A DNA stretch of 64,000 nucleotides from Variovorax paradoxus EPS (GCF_000184745.1 NC_014931.1:6486057-6550056); one strand, 5' to 3'; shown: positions 28,839 through 39,897, counted from the first letter of the stretch. The notes: generated by a model not told the origin, from the letters alone. Program-made: numbers and translations.

Positions 28839-29885
28839 GACCAGCTTCTTGAGCAGTTCGGCCTTCTTGGCGTCGAACTCTTCCTGCGTGAGGATGCCCT
28901 TGGTCTTGAGCTCGCCGAGCTTCTCGAGCGTGGTCATCACGTCGACGGGGCTCACCACGGCCACGGCGGGCTGCTGCTGCGTTGCCGCGGCCTGGGCGGC
29001 CGCGTTCGGGCTCAGGCCCTGCGCGAGGTTCTGTGCCAGCACCTGGCCGAGCGCCACGCCGGCACCGAGGCCCATTGCGTCGCCAGCGATGCCGCCACCG
29101 CCCGCCGCACCTTCGGCGAATTTCGGAATCGCCTGCGCCGTCTGGTACTGCATGAACTTGCCCATGTCGTTGCCGACCATGCCCATGCCGATCTTCTGGT
29201 CGAGGATCTTCTGCAGCTCTTCGGGCAGCGAGACGTTCTGCACCGTGATGTTCTCGAGCTTGATGCCGATCTTCTCGAACTCGGGCACGAGCTGCGCGGC
29301 GAGCGCCTGCGCAAACTGGATCTGGTTGGCCGCGAGGTCGAGGAACGGAACGCCGCTCGAAGCGATGGCGTTGCTGATGTTCTGCAGCACCAGGCCACGC
29401 AGCTGGCCGTCGAGATCGGCCACGCTGTAGATGTCGCGCGTGCCCGAAATTTCGGTGTGGAACAGCTTGGCATCGCCGATGCGGAAGCTGTAATTGCCGA
29501 AGGCCCGCAGGCGCACGGCGCCGAAGTCCTTGTCGCGAATCGTGATCGGCTGGGGCGTGCCCCACTTCTGGTCGACCTGCTGGCGCGTGCTGAAGAAGTA
29601 GACGTCGCTCTTGAAGGGGGACTCGAAGAGCTTGTCCCAGTTCTTCAAGTACGTGAGCACGGGCAGCGTCTGCGTCGTGAGCTTGTACATGCCGGGGCCG
29701 AACACGTCGGCCACCTTGCCTTCGTTGACGAACACTGCCACCTGGGATTCGCGAACGGTGAGCGAGGCGCCGTTCTGGATTTCCATCTCGGCCATCGGGA
29801 AGCGCCAGGCCAGCGTGCCATCGCCGGTCTCGGTCCACTGGATGATGTCGATGAACTGTTTCTTGATGAAATCCATCAGGGCCAT
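28836..29885 (-). CDS. SPFH-domain (YdjI-like) protein with SHOCT-like C-terminus
   Basis: A 349-residue protein. The SPFH/virion-core-like domain fills the first 210 residues (GTLAWRFPMAEMEIQNGASL, RAFGNYSFRI, VPEFEKIGIKLENITVQNVSLP). A Gly/Ala/Gln-rich linker follows, then a short helical-hairpin domain of the SHOCT type (LGELKTKGILTQEEFDAKK). In Bacillus the homologue YdjI works with a zinc-ribbon membrane protein and PspA; here a DUF4178 zinc-ribbon protein follows, but no PspA is seen. It is the first gene of the eight-gene cluster and is divergent from maeB. Confidence 0.88.
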   Translation of the reverse strand: MALMDFIKKQFIDIIQWTETGDGTLAWRFPMAEMEIQNGASLTVRESQVAVFVNEGKVADVFGPGMYKLTTQTLPVLTYLKNWDKLFESPFKSDVYFFSTRQQVDQKWGTPQPITIRDKDFGAVRLRAFGNYSFRIGDAKLFHTEISGTRDIYSVADLDGQLRGLVLQNISNAIASSGVPFLDLAANQIQFAQALAAQLVPEFEKIGIKLENITVQNVSLPEELQKILDQKIGMGMVGNDMGKFMQYQTAQAIPKFAEGAAGGGGIAGDAMGLGAGVALGQVLAQNLAQGLSPNAAAQAAATQQQPAVAVVSPVDVMTTLEKLGELKTKGILTQEEFDAKKAELLKKLV

Positions 29886-30011
29886 GGTTGCTCCTCGTCT
29901 TCAGGTGTTTTGTCCGGACCGAGCATATTGCCACATCGTCTTGACAAAGCCCCGTGCTTTTGGTCATGCCGCGCCCTGGCCATGCGGCGTATGGCCCGCA
30001 CGACCGAGGTC

Positions 30012-30017
30012 TACAAT
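30012..30017 (+). promoter_or_regulatory. putative -10 element of maeB
   Basis: TACAAT followed by CGGCG is a common -10/start pattern in this group. It lies 40 bp before the maeB ATG. No good -35 is visible at the right spacing; TTGACA at 29941 is too far upstream to pair with it. Confidence 0.35.
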
Positions 30018-30056
30018 CGGCGCCCCCAGAAGAAGCGCCACCAGGAGCTACGGCAC

Positions 30057-32405
<2,349 letters not shown>

Positions 32406-32454
32406 GCTATTTGGCGAGAGTGGTCGCCAACTTAAGGCGCCGGTTTCGCCCCTT

Positions 32455-32485
32455 GCGACTGCTCAAACTTTGGGCAGTCGCTTGC
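32455..32485 (+). terminator. possible terminator after maeB
   Basis: GCGACTGC and GCAGTCGC form a perfect 8-bp stem with an 11-base loop, followed by TTGC and a short T tract. The T tract is weak, so this is a moderate call. It lies 50 bp after the maeB stop. Confidence 0.5.
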
Positions 32486-32527
32486 TATTTCGGCCAGCGT
32501 GGTGCACACTCGCGGGCTTGAATTTGC

Positions 32528-32537
32528 GGGTTAACCC
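32528..32537. promoter_or_regulatory. palindrome upstream of the barnase-like gene
   Basis: GGGTTAACCC is a perfect 10-bp palindrome 52 bp before the RNase start codon, inside a 180-bp gap. It could be a protein-binding site; no matching regulator motif is known to me. Confidence 0.25.
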
Positions 32538-32588
32538 CAAGGTTGAGCGCAATTCGAAACCCCCCGCTCTTTTCTCCTGTGGTGTCCC

Positions 32589-33002
32589 ATGGCGGCTTAC
32601 GCCTCGATCACGTCCTCTACCTCAAAGTTTGCGCTCACCAGCCTGATGCTGTTGGCGTTGACGACCGGGGCCGAGGCCCGCGGATGGTTCGGCGCAGGAA
32701 AAACGTCCGCTGAGGAATCGATTGCACTGACCGATCTCCCGGTCCAGGGCCAGCGAACCTATCAGGCCATCTTGAACGGTGGCCCCTTCCGGTACGAAAA
32801 GGACGGCACTGTATTTGGCAACCGCGAGCGTCTCCTGCCGTCGGCACGGCGCGGCCACTACCGCGAGTACACGGTGACGACACCGGGTTCTCGCAACCGG
32901 GGTGCCCAGCGAATCGTCTGCGGTGGCGAGCAGCGCACGACGCCCGAGGCCTGCTGGTACACGGCAGACCACTATGCAAGTTTCAGACGGATTGCGCCAT
33001 GA
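32589..33002 (+). CDS. secreted guanyl-specific ribonuclease (N1/T1, barnase family)
   Basis: A 137-residue protein with a Sec-type signal (KFALTSLMLLALTTGAEA). The mature domain has the microbial guanyl RNase pattern: YREYTV (general-base glutamate), RNRGAQRIVCGG (arginine) and DHYASFRRI (histidine), matching RNase Sa-type sequences including the paired cysteines. It cuts RNA at guanine through a 2',3'-cyclic intermediate. The stop overlaps the start of a barstar gene (ATGA at 32999), so the inhibitor is made along with it. The enzyme is exported, and barstar protects the cytoplasm before export. Confidence 0.9.
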   Translation: MAAYASITSSTSKFALTSLMLLALTTGAEARGWFGAGKTSAEESIALTDLPVQGQRTYQAILNGGPFRYEKDGTVFGNRERLLPSARRGHYREYTVTTPGSRNRGAQRIVCGGEQRTTPEACWYTADHYASFRRIAP

Positions 33003-33478
33003 GCGATGAAAACGACCTGAGCGGCGCCCCGAAGCGCCCCGAAGAAATGATGATGACTATGGAAAGACCAGCGGAGATGACCTTATCCCTTCGTGCCGTA
33101 CGCCCGAACATCGTGCAATCGATCCGCGCGTTCCGCGTGAACGACCTGCAGGACGCCGCCAACGCGGCCGGCCAGCACTTCCTGTACGCCAACCTGGGCA
33201 ACGCCCAGACCAAGCAGGACGTGCTCGACCTGATCGCCCAGCAGTTCACCTTCCCGGCGCACTTCGGCAAGAACTTCGACGCGCTGTACGACTGCATGAC
33301 CGACCCGTTGCATAAATCGGGCCCGCAGCCCGGTTTTGTCATCGTGCTCGAACAGATCCCGGCCAACGCCAAGTTCGACAAGGAAGCGCGCGAGCAGCTG
33401 CTCGACATCTTCCGGGACGCTTCGGATTACTGGGGCGACCGCAAGGTGCCCTTCCGGTGCTTCTATTCTTTTCTGTAG
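32999..33478 (+). CDS. barstar-family RNase inhibitor
   Basis: A 159-residue cytoplasmic protein. The barstar fold is visible from about residue 45 (ANLGNAQTKQDVLDLIAQQFTFP) through HFGKNFDALYDCMTD, the segment that plugs the RNase active site, to the end (DASDYWGDRKVPFRCFYSFL). The first 40 residues are a polar extension with several methionines (33053, 33059, 33077 region) that may be alternative starts; the ATG at 32999 is chosen because it overlaps the RNase stop. It neutralises the RNase encoded just upstream. Confidence 0.9.
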   Translation: MSDENDLSGAPKRPEEMMMTMERPAEMTLSLRAVRPNIVQSIRAFRVNDLQDAANAAGQHFLYANLGNAQTKQDVLDLIAQQFTFPAHFGKNFDALYDCMTDPLHKSGPQPGFVIVLEQIPANAKFDKEAREQLLDIFRDASDYWGDRKVPFRCFYSFL

Positions 33479-33699
33479 CCCGTTCTGCATCTACCAGCCA
33501 AGCAGAACGGGCGAACGAGGCTCAGCCGAACGCTGAAACCCTCGATGGCATCGAAGTGAATCCCAACGCAGCAGCGGCCGCCGCCAGCACCGAGCCGGCC
33601 GGCGAAAAAATGCCGACCGACAAACTGGTCGACGTGTCGCCCCTGGCGCTGCGCATGAGCAGCCCCTTCAACGCGGGGTACTGGTTGGCCGCCGCTTAA
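33457..33699 (+). CDS. hypothetical small protein, doubtful
   Basis: An 80-residue open frame that begins inside the 3' end of the barstar gene and runs to 10 bp before a strong terminator. It is acidic with an alanine run, and no family is recognised. Internal starts (GTG near 33556, ATG 33610) would give shorter products such as MPTDKLVDVSPLALRMSS. Terminator position is the only support for it being expressed. The region could equally be a 3' untranslated tail. Confidence 0.3.
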   Translation: MLLFFSVARSASTSQAERANEAQPNAETLDGIEVNPNAAAAAASTEPAGEKMPTDKLVDVSPLALRMSSPFNAGYWLAAA

Positions 33700-33720
33700 C
33701 CGCAGCCTTCGGCTCCAACG

Positions 33721-33748
33721 AAAAAGCCCGTCGTCGACGGGCTTTTTT
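33721..33748. terminator. bidirectional Rho-independent terminator
   Basis: GCCCGTC/GACGGGC with a GTC loop, A5 on the left and T6 on the right. It ends the barnase-barstar transcript and, on the minus strand, sits at the stop codon of rsmA. Confidence 0.9.
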
Positions 33749-34512
33749 CATGGGGGAACGGCTTGGGCCAATGCGACGTATTCGGCCACCGGCACCTCCT
33801 CGGCGCGGCGCTGGGGATCGAACTCCCCTTCGAAGCCGTGTGTCTCCAGCCATTTGCCCAGCGTGTGGCGCAGTATCTTGCGGCGCTGACTGAAGGCCAC
33901 CTGCACGATCTCGCCAAGCCGCGCGGCATCGACCACCGGCGGCTGCGCCAGCGGCACCATCCGCACCACGGCGCTGTCCACGCGGGGCGGCGGATCGAAG
34001 CTCTCGGGCGGCACGAACAACACGTTCTGCATGTCGTAGCGCCACTGCAGCATCACGCTCAGGCGGCTGTAGTCCGAGGTGGCGGGCCTGGCCACCATGC
34101 GGTCGATCACTTCTTTTTGCAGCATGAAGTGCTGATCGGTGATCAGGTGGGCAAAGCCCAGCAGGTGGAACAGGATCGGCGTGGAGATGTTGTAGGGCAG
34201 GTTGCCCACCACGCGCAGCGGCTTCGGTGCGGCCTTGGCCGCGAGCTCGGCGAAGTCCACCTTCAGCACATCGGACTCGATGACCTCCAGTTGCGGATGC
34301 TCACGCAGCCGCTTGGCCAGGTCGCGGTCGAGCTCGATGACCGTCAGGCGCCCGAGCCGCTCGACCAGCGGCTGCGTCAGCGCCGCGAGCCCCGGGCCGA
34401 TCTCGACCATCGCATCGCCGGGCTGCGGCGCGATCTCATGCACGATCGCATCGATGATCCCGCCGTCGGACAGGAAGTGCTGCCCGAACCGCTTCCTGGC
34501 GATGTGTGCCAT
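33748..34512 (-). CDS. rsmA: 16S rRNA A1518/A1519 dimethyltransferase
   Basis: Dimethylates two adjacent adenines in helix 45 of 16S rRNA using SAM, late in 30S assembly (KsgA). The 254-residue protein starts [14 protein letters not shown]; the SAM motif [10 protein letters not shown] is near residue 36 and the catalytic NLPYNIS near residue 103. Length is typical. It is the last gene of a lptD-surA-rsmA block, starting three bases after the surA stop, the standard order in beta- and gammaproteobacteria. Confidence 0.97.
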   Translation of the reverse strand: MAHIARKRFGQHFLSDGGIIDAIVHEIAPQPGDAMVEIGPGLAALTQPLVERLGRLTVIELDRDLAKRLREHPQLEVIESDVLKVDFAELAAKAAPKPLRVVGNLPYNISTPILFHLLGFAHLITDQHFMLQKEVIDRMVARPATSDYSRLSVMLQWRYDMQNVLFVPPESFDPPPRVDSAVVRMVPLAQPPVVDAARLGEIVQVAFSQRRKILRHTLGKWLETHGFEGEFDPQRRAEEVPVAEYVALAQAVPP

Positions 34513-34515
34513 GGA

Positions 34516-35925
34516 TCAGGACTGCGGCGGGTCGCGGTATTCGACGTAGGCGCGTGCACGCACTTCCTGCACCCACGTGGTGAAGGCTTCCTCGATGCGC
34601 TGTTCGCGCAGCACGTTGCGCGCGGCTTCACGCTGCTCCGACTGGGTCAGCTTGGAGTCGCGGCGGCCGACCACCTGGATCAGGTGCACGCCGAAGCGCG
34701 ACACGACCGGGTCGCTGATCTGGCCTGGCGACAGCCGGTCCATGGCTTCCTCGAACTCGGGCACGAACTGGCCGGGGCGCGACCAGCCGAGGTCGCCGCC
34801 TTCCTTGGCGCTGGCGTCCTGCGAGTTGTCGCGCGCAAGGCCGGCGAAATCAGCCGTGCCGGCCTGCACGCGGCGCTTGAATTCAGCGAGCTGCGCCACC
34901 GCCTGCGCCGTGGTGCGCTTGGGGTCGTTGAGCAGCAGGATGTGGCGCACCTGGGTCTGCGTCACGGTCGCGTCGAGCGAGCCGATCTGCGCCTTCGCCA
35001 GGACCTTGAGCACATGGAAACCGGCGCTGGAGCGCACCGGGCCGGCAATGCCGTTCACCGCCGTCGATTGCACGGCGTCGACGAACAACGGCGGGTAGCG
35101 GTCGGCGCTGCGCATGCCAATGGCGCCGCCGTTGGCGCGATCGGGCGAATCGGAGTTCTCGCGCACCAGCTTCTCGAAGTCCTCACCAGCGCGGGCGCGC
35201 TCGGCGAGCCCCTGGGCCTTCTTCTGCGCCGCGGCCACCTGGGCGTCGGTGGCGTTCTCGGGCAGGACGACGAGCACTTGCGCGAGGTTGAGGTTCTGCA
35301 GGGCTGCATTCTTGGTGTTCGAGTTGCGCTGGTCGCGCAGGTACTCGTCGGCCTCGCTGTCGCTGATCTTGACCTTCGACTCGACTTCGCGATCGCGCAG
35401 GCGCGTGAGCAGCAGCTGGTCGCGCAGGTCCTTGCGGAAGTCCGCCAGCGCAATGCCTTCGGCGGCCACGCGGCGGCGCAGCTCGACCAGGCTGATCTCG
35501 TTCTGGCGGGCCACGGTCTGCTCGGCCTGGTCGATCGCCACGTCGTCGACCTTGATGCCGTTTTCCTTGGCGAGCTGAAGCTGCGCGCGCTCGACGATCA
35601 GGCGCTCGAGCACCAGGCGCGTGAGCTCGCCGCGCGGCACGCGTTCGGCGTCGGGGTTCTCCTTGATGAGGCGCGTCACCCGCGACTGCACGTCGGTGTT
35701 GGTGATCGGCTCGGAGTTGACCAGCGCGACGATGAATTCAGCCGCTCGCTGCACGGGCGCCGCCGACGGCGAGGCGGGAGCGCGCTGCACCGGCGGGGGG
35801 CCGAGGCGCGGACCGGCGCGCATGATGTCCGTGATGCCGCTGCCAGAGCGGAAGCCCTGCGCACCCGACGTTGCAGCCATTGCCGCGAGGCAGCCCAGGG
35901 TGATGATGGAACGGATGTGTTTCAT
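34516..35925 (-). CDS. surA: periplasmic chaperone/peptidyl-prolyl isomerase SurA
   Basis: A 469-residue outer membrane protein chaperone. A signal peptide (MKHIRSIITLGCLAAMAATSGAQ) is followed by the SurA N-domain (ALVNSEPITNTDVQSRV) and two parvulin domains (around residues 210-300, with FEKLVRENSDSP and GGAIGMRSADRYPP, and 325-430, with VRHILL and GGDLGWSRPGQF). I chose ATG 35925, which starts the signal peptide; the TTG 12 bases upstream would add four residues. It starts 22 bp after the lptD stop and shares its transcript. Confidence 0.96.
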   Translation of the reverse strand: MKHIRSIITLGCLAAMAATSGAQGFRSGSGITDIMRAGPRLGPPPVQRAPASPSAAPVQRAAEFIVALVNSEPITNTDVQSRVTRLIKENPDAERVPRGELTRLVLERLIVERAQLQLAKENGIKVDDVAIDQAEQTVARQNEISLVELRRRVAAEGIALADFRKDLRDQLLLTRLRDREVESKVKISDSEADEYLRDQRNSNTKNAALQNLNLAQVLVVLPENATDAQVAAAQKKAQGLAERARAGEDFEKLVRENSDSPDRANGGAIGMRSADRYPPLFVDAVQSTAVNGIAGPVRSSAGFHVLKVLAKAQIGSLDATVTQTQVRHILLLNDPKRTTAQAVAQLAEFKRRVQAGTADFAGLARDNSQDASAKEGGDLGWSRPGQFVPEFEEAMDRLSPGQISDPVVSRFGVHLIQVVGRRDSKLTQSEQREAARNVLREQRIEEAFTTWVQEVRARAYVEYRDPPQS

Positions 35926-35946
35926 GGCGGTGCTCAATCAGTCGTC

Positions 35947-38562
35947 TCAGTCGTAATTGGTGAAGCGGCTCGGCGCCTCGCCAGGTTGGCGCAGGGGTTC
36001 GTAGCGCTGGATGTTCTGCCGCAGGGCCTGCATCGGGCTGGAGCCGATGCTGGAGAAGCCGACGAATTCGAGCTGGAACATGATGCGGGTGTTCGCCGTC
36101 ACCTGGCCGGTGGTGATGCGCTGCAGCACCACGCGTCCGATCCAGCAGCAGCCGTCGTACTCGAAGCCGAGCACGCCGTCCGTGAGTTTCTTGTCCTGCA
36201 GGTCGTAGTTGAGACGGCCCACTGCATACCAGCGGCCACCGCCCTGGCCCTTGCCGGGGCCGAGGTTCTTGCCCTTGTCGCCCCACAGGTCGTTCAGCGG
36301 CCACTGCCAGCCCACGTCGATCGACTTGTTGCCGTCGTTGGTTGCCGTGGTGTTCGGGTTGGCCAGCAATGCGGCCTGGTAAGCCGCGCTCGGTGCCTGG
36401 TAGCGGAACGCCACGCTGAGGTTGTGGTACGGCTCGGGGTTGTAGCGCGCGCTGAGCGCCGCCCGGGTCGACTTGCGCGTGTCGGGGTTGTACTGCACGA
36501 GCGCGTCGGTGCTCCACTTCGGTGTCCAGTTGATCTGGCCGCCAACGAGGAAGTCGCTCGCCCGGTCGGTCACCGGCAAGCCGCCGGGCAACACGACCTT
36601 CTGGTCGGCAAAGCGCAGCCGCTGCGCAATGCCGATGCGCGCCGCCTCGACGCCGGTGGCGGGGTCGATCAGGCGCGAACTCACGCCCAGCGTGAGCGCG
36701 TTGGTGTCGGAGATGCGGTCGCCGCCCGAGAACGCGTTCTCGGTGTAGATGGTCGCAAAGCTGAAGTCGTTGGCGGCCGAGTCGTAGTTCGGCAGCATGC
36801 TCTGGTTGCGGTACGGCGTGTAGACGTAGTAGGCGCGCGGCTCCAGGGTCTGGCGGAAGGCACGGCCGAAGTAGCTGGCGTCACGCTCGAAGATCAGGCC
36901 GCTGTCCAGGCTGAAGGTCGGCACGGTGCGGTTGGAAGACGTGCCGAAGAAGTACAGCGAACTCGCGTTGTAGGGCATGCCGTTGACGTACTGCACGCCG
37001 TTGAGCGTGAGCTTCGGAATGTCCGTCTGCGGCAGGTAGTAGTTGTACGACGCCGTGTTCAGCTGCACCTTGGGAATGACGAACAAACTCGGCGTGATGA
37101 ACGGTCGGCTGATCGCGAGGTTCGCCATGGCGCGGTCGCCATCGGGCTGCGACTGCTGCACCGCGTCGAAGCCGGGCTGGCCGCTCAGGATGGTGTTGAC
37201 CCGAAAGCGCGTGTAGTCGAGGTTCAGCGCAACGTCGAAGCCGTGCCAGTCGTACTTGTTGTAGTTGGCCGTGATCTGCGGCATGCGGTCGTACGACGGC
37301 ACGATCGGCGACAGGTTGTACTGCAGCGTCTGGTAGCGCAGCGTGCGGATCGCGCCGCTCCAGTCGTCCTTGCTCCAGTTGAGCGAGGCCTCGTTCGGCA
37401 GCTGACGCTGCGCCAGCGTCGGCGTGCGGGTGAAATCGCGCCAGTAATCGTTGTCGCTGACGCGGTTGATGTTGATGTTGGCCGACAGCGAATCCAGGCC
37501 GAGCGCCTTGGCGTCGAAGTCCTGGTGGTGGTTCGCCCAGATGCCCCAGCGCTTGGTGCTGCCGGGCGGCGCGGTCAGGTCTTTCGCCTGGATTTCTCCA
37601 TTGGCCAGTTGCTGCAGCTGCGAGGCGCGCAGCTCGTTGTAGCGCTGGCCCACCAGGCGGTCGGCACCCATCAGGTCCAGGCGGATGCTGCCGCTGTAGT
37701 CCTTCTCCAGGTACCGGAACTCGGTGCCCAGGTTGAGGCCCCGCTTGCTCATGATCGTCGGCGTGATCGTGGCGTCGCGGTTGGGCGCGATGTTCCAGTA
37801 GTACGGCTGCGAGATCTCGATGCCGTTGGTGTTGTCCACGCCGATGGTCGGCGGCAAAAGGCCACTCTTGCGCGCGTTCGACAGCGGGAAGCTCACGCTC
37901 GGGATCGGCGGCGTGCTGATGCCCATGAAGCTCAGGCGCGCGTTGGTGGCCACGCCCTCGTTTTCTTCGGTGTCGGTGGTGATCGTGGCCGCGGTCAGCA
38001 GCCACGCCGGCATCCAGCCTGGAAAGTCTTCGCGGCGGCAGGTGGTGTAGGTGGCGCGCCGCGCGACCGAGATGTTGGCGTCGACGAAATCGATGCGCTC
38101 CGCATCGCCGTGGCCGCCATTGGCCAGGAAGCGATAGCGCACGTTGTTGAAGAAGCCCTCGAAGGTCTCGAGCTTGAGCTCCAGCTCGGGCCCTTCGTAC
38201 ACGTTGCCGGACTGGTTGACCCGCACGTTGCCCGTGGCCTTCATCTTGTCGTCGGGCTGGTAGTACTCGAGCCGGTCGGCGGTGATGGCGACCGGCCCGC
38301 GCCGCAGCGTCGCATTGCCTTCGACCACGGTCTCCAGGTCGGGGCGGCCGGACATCCGGTCGCCGGTGACGAGACTGGGCAACTGGCCGCGCTCGGTGGG
38401 CGGCACGATTTCGGTGAGCAGCGGGGTGCGCTTGAGCGTGAGCGGGCCATCAAGACTGCCAGCGGACTGCGCGAAGGCGCCGTGCGCCTGGAACAGCGCC
38501 AGCGACAGCATGGCCAGCTTGAGCGGCGGGCCGGCGCGTCGCAGGGCAACACGTCGGCTCAT
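35947..38562 (-). CDS. lptD: LPS-assembly outer membrane protein LptD
   Basis: An 871-residue outer membrane barrel that inserts LPS with LptE. The signal peptide (LKLAMLSLALFQAHGAFAQ) leads to the OstA-like jellyroll (ITADRLEYYQPDDKMKATGNV) and a large beta-barrel. The adjacent cysteine pair in DGCCWIG near the C-terminus and one cysteine in TTCRRED (about residue 165) match three of the four E. coli cysteines; the first N-terminal cysteine is missing, so only one of the two usual disulfides can form. The ATG at 38562 is chosen to start the signal peptide. Divergent from amgK. Confidence 0.96.
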   Translation of the reverse strand: MSRRVALRRAGPPLKLAMLSLALFQAHGAFAQSAGSLDGPLTLKRTPLLTEIVPPTERGQLPSLVTGDRMSGRPDLETVVEGNATLRRGPVAITADRLEYYQPDDKMKATGNVRVNQSGNVYEGPELELKLETFEGFFNNVRYRFLANGGHGDAERIDFVDANISVARRATYTTCRREDFPGWMPAWLLTAATITTDTEENEGVATNARLSFMGISTPPIPSVSFPLSNARKSGLLPPTIGVDNTNGIEISQPYYWNIAPNRDATITPTIMSKRGLNLGTEFRYLEKDYSGSIRLDLMGADRLVGQRYNELRASQLQQLANGEIQAKDLTAPPGSTKRWGIWANHHQDFDAKALGLDSLSANININRVSDNDYWRDFTRTPTLAQRQLPNEASLNWSKDDWSGAIRTLRYQTLQYNLSPIVPSYDRMPQITANYNKYDWHGFDVALNLDYTRFRVNTILSGQPGFDAVQQSQPDGDRAMANLAISRPFITPSLFVIPKVQLNTASYNYYLPQTDIPKLTLNGVQYVNGMPYNASSLYFFGTSSNRTVPTFSLDSGLIFERDASYFGRAFRQTLEPRAYYVYTPYRNQSMLPNYDSAANDFSFATIYTENAFSGGDRISDTNALTLGVSSRLIDPATGVEAARIGIAQRLRFADQKVVLPGGLPVTDRASDFLVGGQINWTPKWSTDALVQYNPDTRKSTRAALSARYNPEPYHNLSVAFRYQAPSAAYQAALLANPNTTATNDGNKSIDVGWQWPLNDLWGDKGKNLGPGKGQGGGRWYAVGRLNYDLQDKKLTDGVLGFEYDGCCWIGRVVLQRITTGQVTANTRIMFQLEFVGFSSIGSSPMQALRQNIQRYEPLRQPGEAPSRFTNYD

Positions 38563-38784
38563 CAAGCCTCCCGCCAGGCCGTTCCGAGGAAAGCCCGCGG
38601 CTCCCCCGAGGAGAGCAGCGAGCGCACAAGGTGCCAAGCGTGAGGGCTTTGGGTCGTAGGCATCGGTTCGGAACGAAAGATCGTCGGGGAGACGGCGCGG
38701 CAGGCCGGCGGGTTGCAGGGGCCGGCAGCAACCTTTGCTCGATCGGTGGCCGACCGGAGGGGGTTGCCGCGCCAGGCGGATTTG

Positions 38785-38790
38785 TAGAAT
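38785..38790 (+). promoter_or_regulatory. putative -10 element of amgK
   Basis: TAGAAT ends nine bases before the amgK ATG, with a TTGCCG 15 bp upstream as a possible -35 (38764-38769). A start a few bases downstream would give an almost leaderless mRNA; there is no SD before the ATG. Confidence 0.45.
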
Positions 38791-38799
38791 CGATTATCC

Positions 38800-39897
38800 A
38801 TGACAGCACCCCCGCCCCCGGCCGCATTGGCCCCAAGTCCCGCCGAGACCATTCTCTGGACAGATCCGCAACGGGCCGAAGTGTTCCGGGCCTGGCTGAC
38901 CGGCATCGCCGCCGCGCAGCATCTCCTGCCCGACACCGTGCGCCTCGCCTCGGCCGATGCGAGCTTTCGCCGCTACTTCCGCGTCGACACGAGCATCCCC
39001 GGCACTCCGACGCGCATCGTGATGGACGCCCCGCCGGACAAGGAGAACAGCGATCCTTTCGTGCAGGTGGCCAAGCTCATGGCCGAGGCCGGCGTCACCG
39101 CGCCGCAGGTGCTCGAATGGGACCGCCCGAACGGCTTCCTGCTGTTGGACGACCTGGGCCGCCAGACCATGCTGGACGTGATCGACCCGGCCCAGCCCGA
39201 CGCCAGCCGCCCGCTCTACGACCAGGCCATCGATGCGCTGATCCGCTGGCAGCTGGCCTCCCAACCCGGCGTGCTGCCGCCCTACGACCGGGCATTGCTC
39301 GAGCGTGAACTGGCGCTCTTTCCCGAGTGGTACATCGGCCGCCACCGCGGCGTCGCCATCGAGGGCAAGCTGAAGGAGCGGCTCGAACGCAGCTTCAAGC
39401 TGATCGTGGAGAGCAACCTGGCCTCGCCGAGCGTCTACGTGCACCGCGACTTCATGCCGCGCAACTTGATGGTCGGCAACGGGTCCACATTGGGCGTGCT
39501 CGACTTCCAGGACGCCGTCTACGGCCCCATCACCTACGACATCGCCAGCCTGATGCGCGACGCCTTCCTCAGCTGGGACGAGGAGTTCGTGCTCGACATC
39601 ACCGTGCGCTACTGGCAGGCAGCGCGCAAGGCCGGGCTGCCGGTCGACGAGGACTTCGGCGCCTTCTACCGCGCGGTCGAGTGGATGGGCCTGCAGCGCC
39701 ACCTGAAGGTCGCCGGTATCTTTGCGCGCCTCACGCTGCGCGACGGCAAGCCCCGCTACCTGGCCGACACGCCGCGCTTCATCGCCTACATCCGCGCCAC
39801 CGCCAGCCGCTACATGGAACTCACGCCGCTCGTGCGGGTGATCGACGAGGTCGAGGGCACCTCCCCGCTCACGGGCTTTGCCTACGGCCGGGTCTGA
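38800..39897 (+). CDS. amgK: N-acetylmuramate/N-acetylglucosamine kinase (AmgK-type phosphotransferase)
   Basis: A 365-residue kinase of the aminoglycoside-phosphotransferase fold. The catalytic loop HRDFMPRNLM is near residue 214 and the metal-binding LDFQDA near residue 233. The position, divergent from lptD, is that of the amino-sugar kinase AmgK of pseudomonads, which phosphorylates anomeric MurNAc or GlcNAc in peptidoglycan recycling. The MurU gene that normally follows it is at 8.3 kb instead. rsmE follows 69 bp downstream. Confidence 0.9.
   Translation: MTAPPPPAALAPSPAETILWTDPQRAEVFRAWLTGIAAAQHLLPDTVRLASADASFRRYFRVDTSIPGTPTRIVMDAPPDKENSDPFVQVAKLMAEAGVTAPQVLEWDRPNGFLLLDDLGRQTMLDVIDPAQPDASRPLYDQAIDALIRWQLASQPGVLPPYDRALLERELALFPEWYIGRHRGVAIEGKLKERLERSFKLIVESNLASPSVYVHRDFMPRNLMVGNGSTLGVLDFQDAVYGPITYDIASLMRDAFLSWDEEFVLDITVRYWQAARKAGLPVDEDFGAFYRAVEWMGLQRHLKVAGIFARLTLRDGKPRYLADTPRFIAYIRATASRYMELTPLVRVIDEVEGTSPLTGFAYGRV

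Noticed and set aside
33763..38643. Very long plus-strand open frame (about 1,600 codons) opposite rsmA-surA-lptD
   Set aside because: It mirrors well-supported minus-strand genes; high-GC coding makes such antisense frames. Its composition is rich in R, H, Q and V with no recognisable domain.
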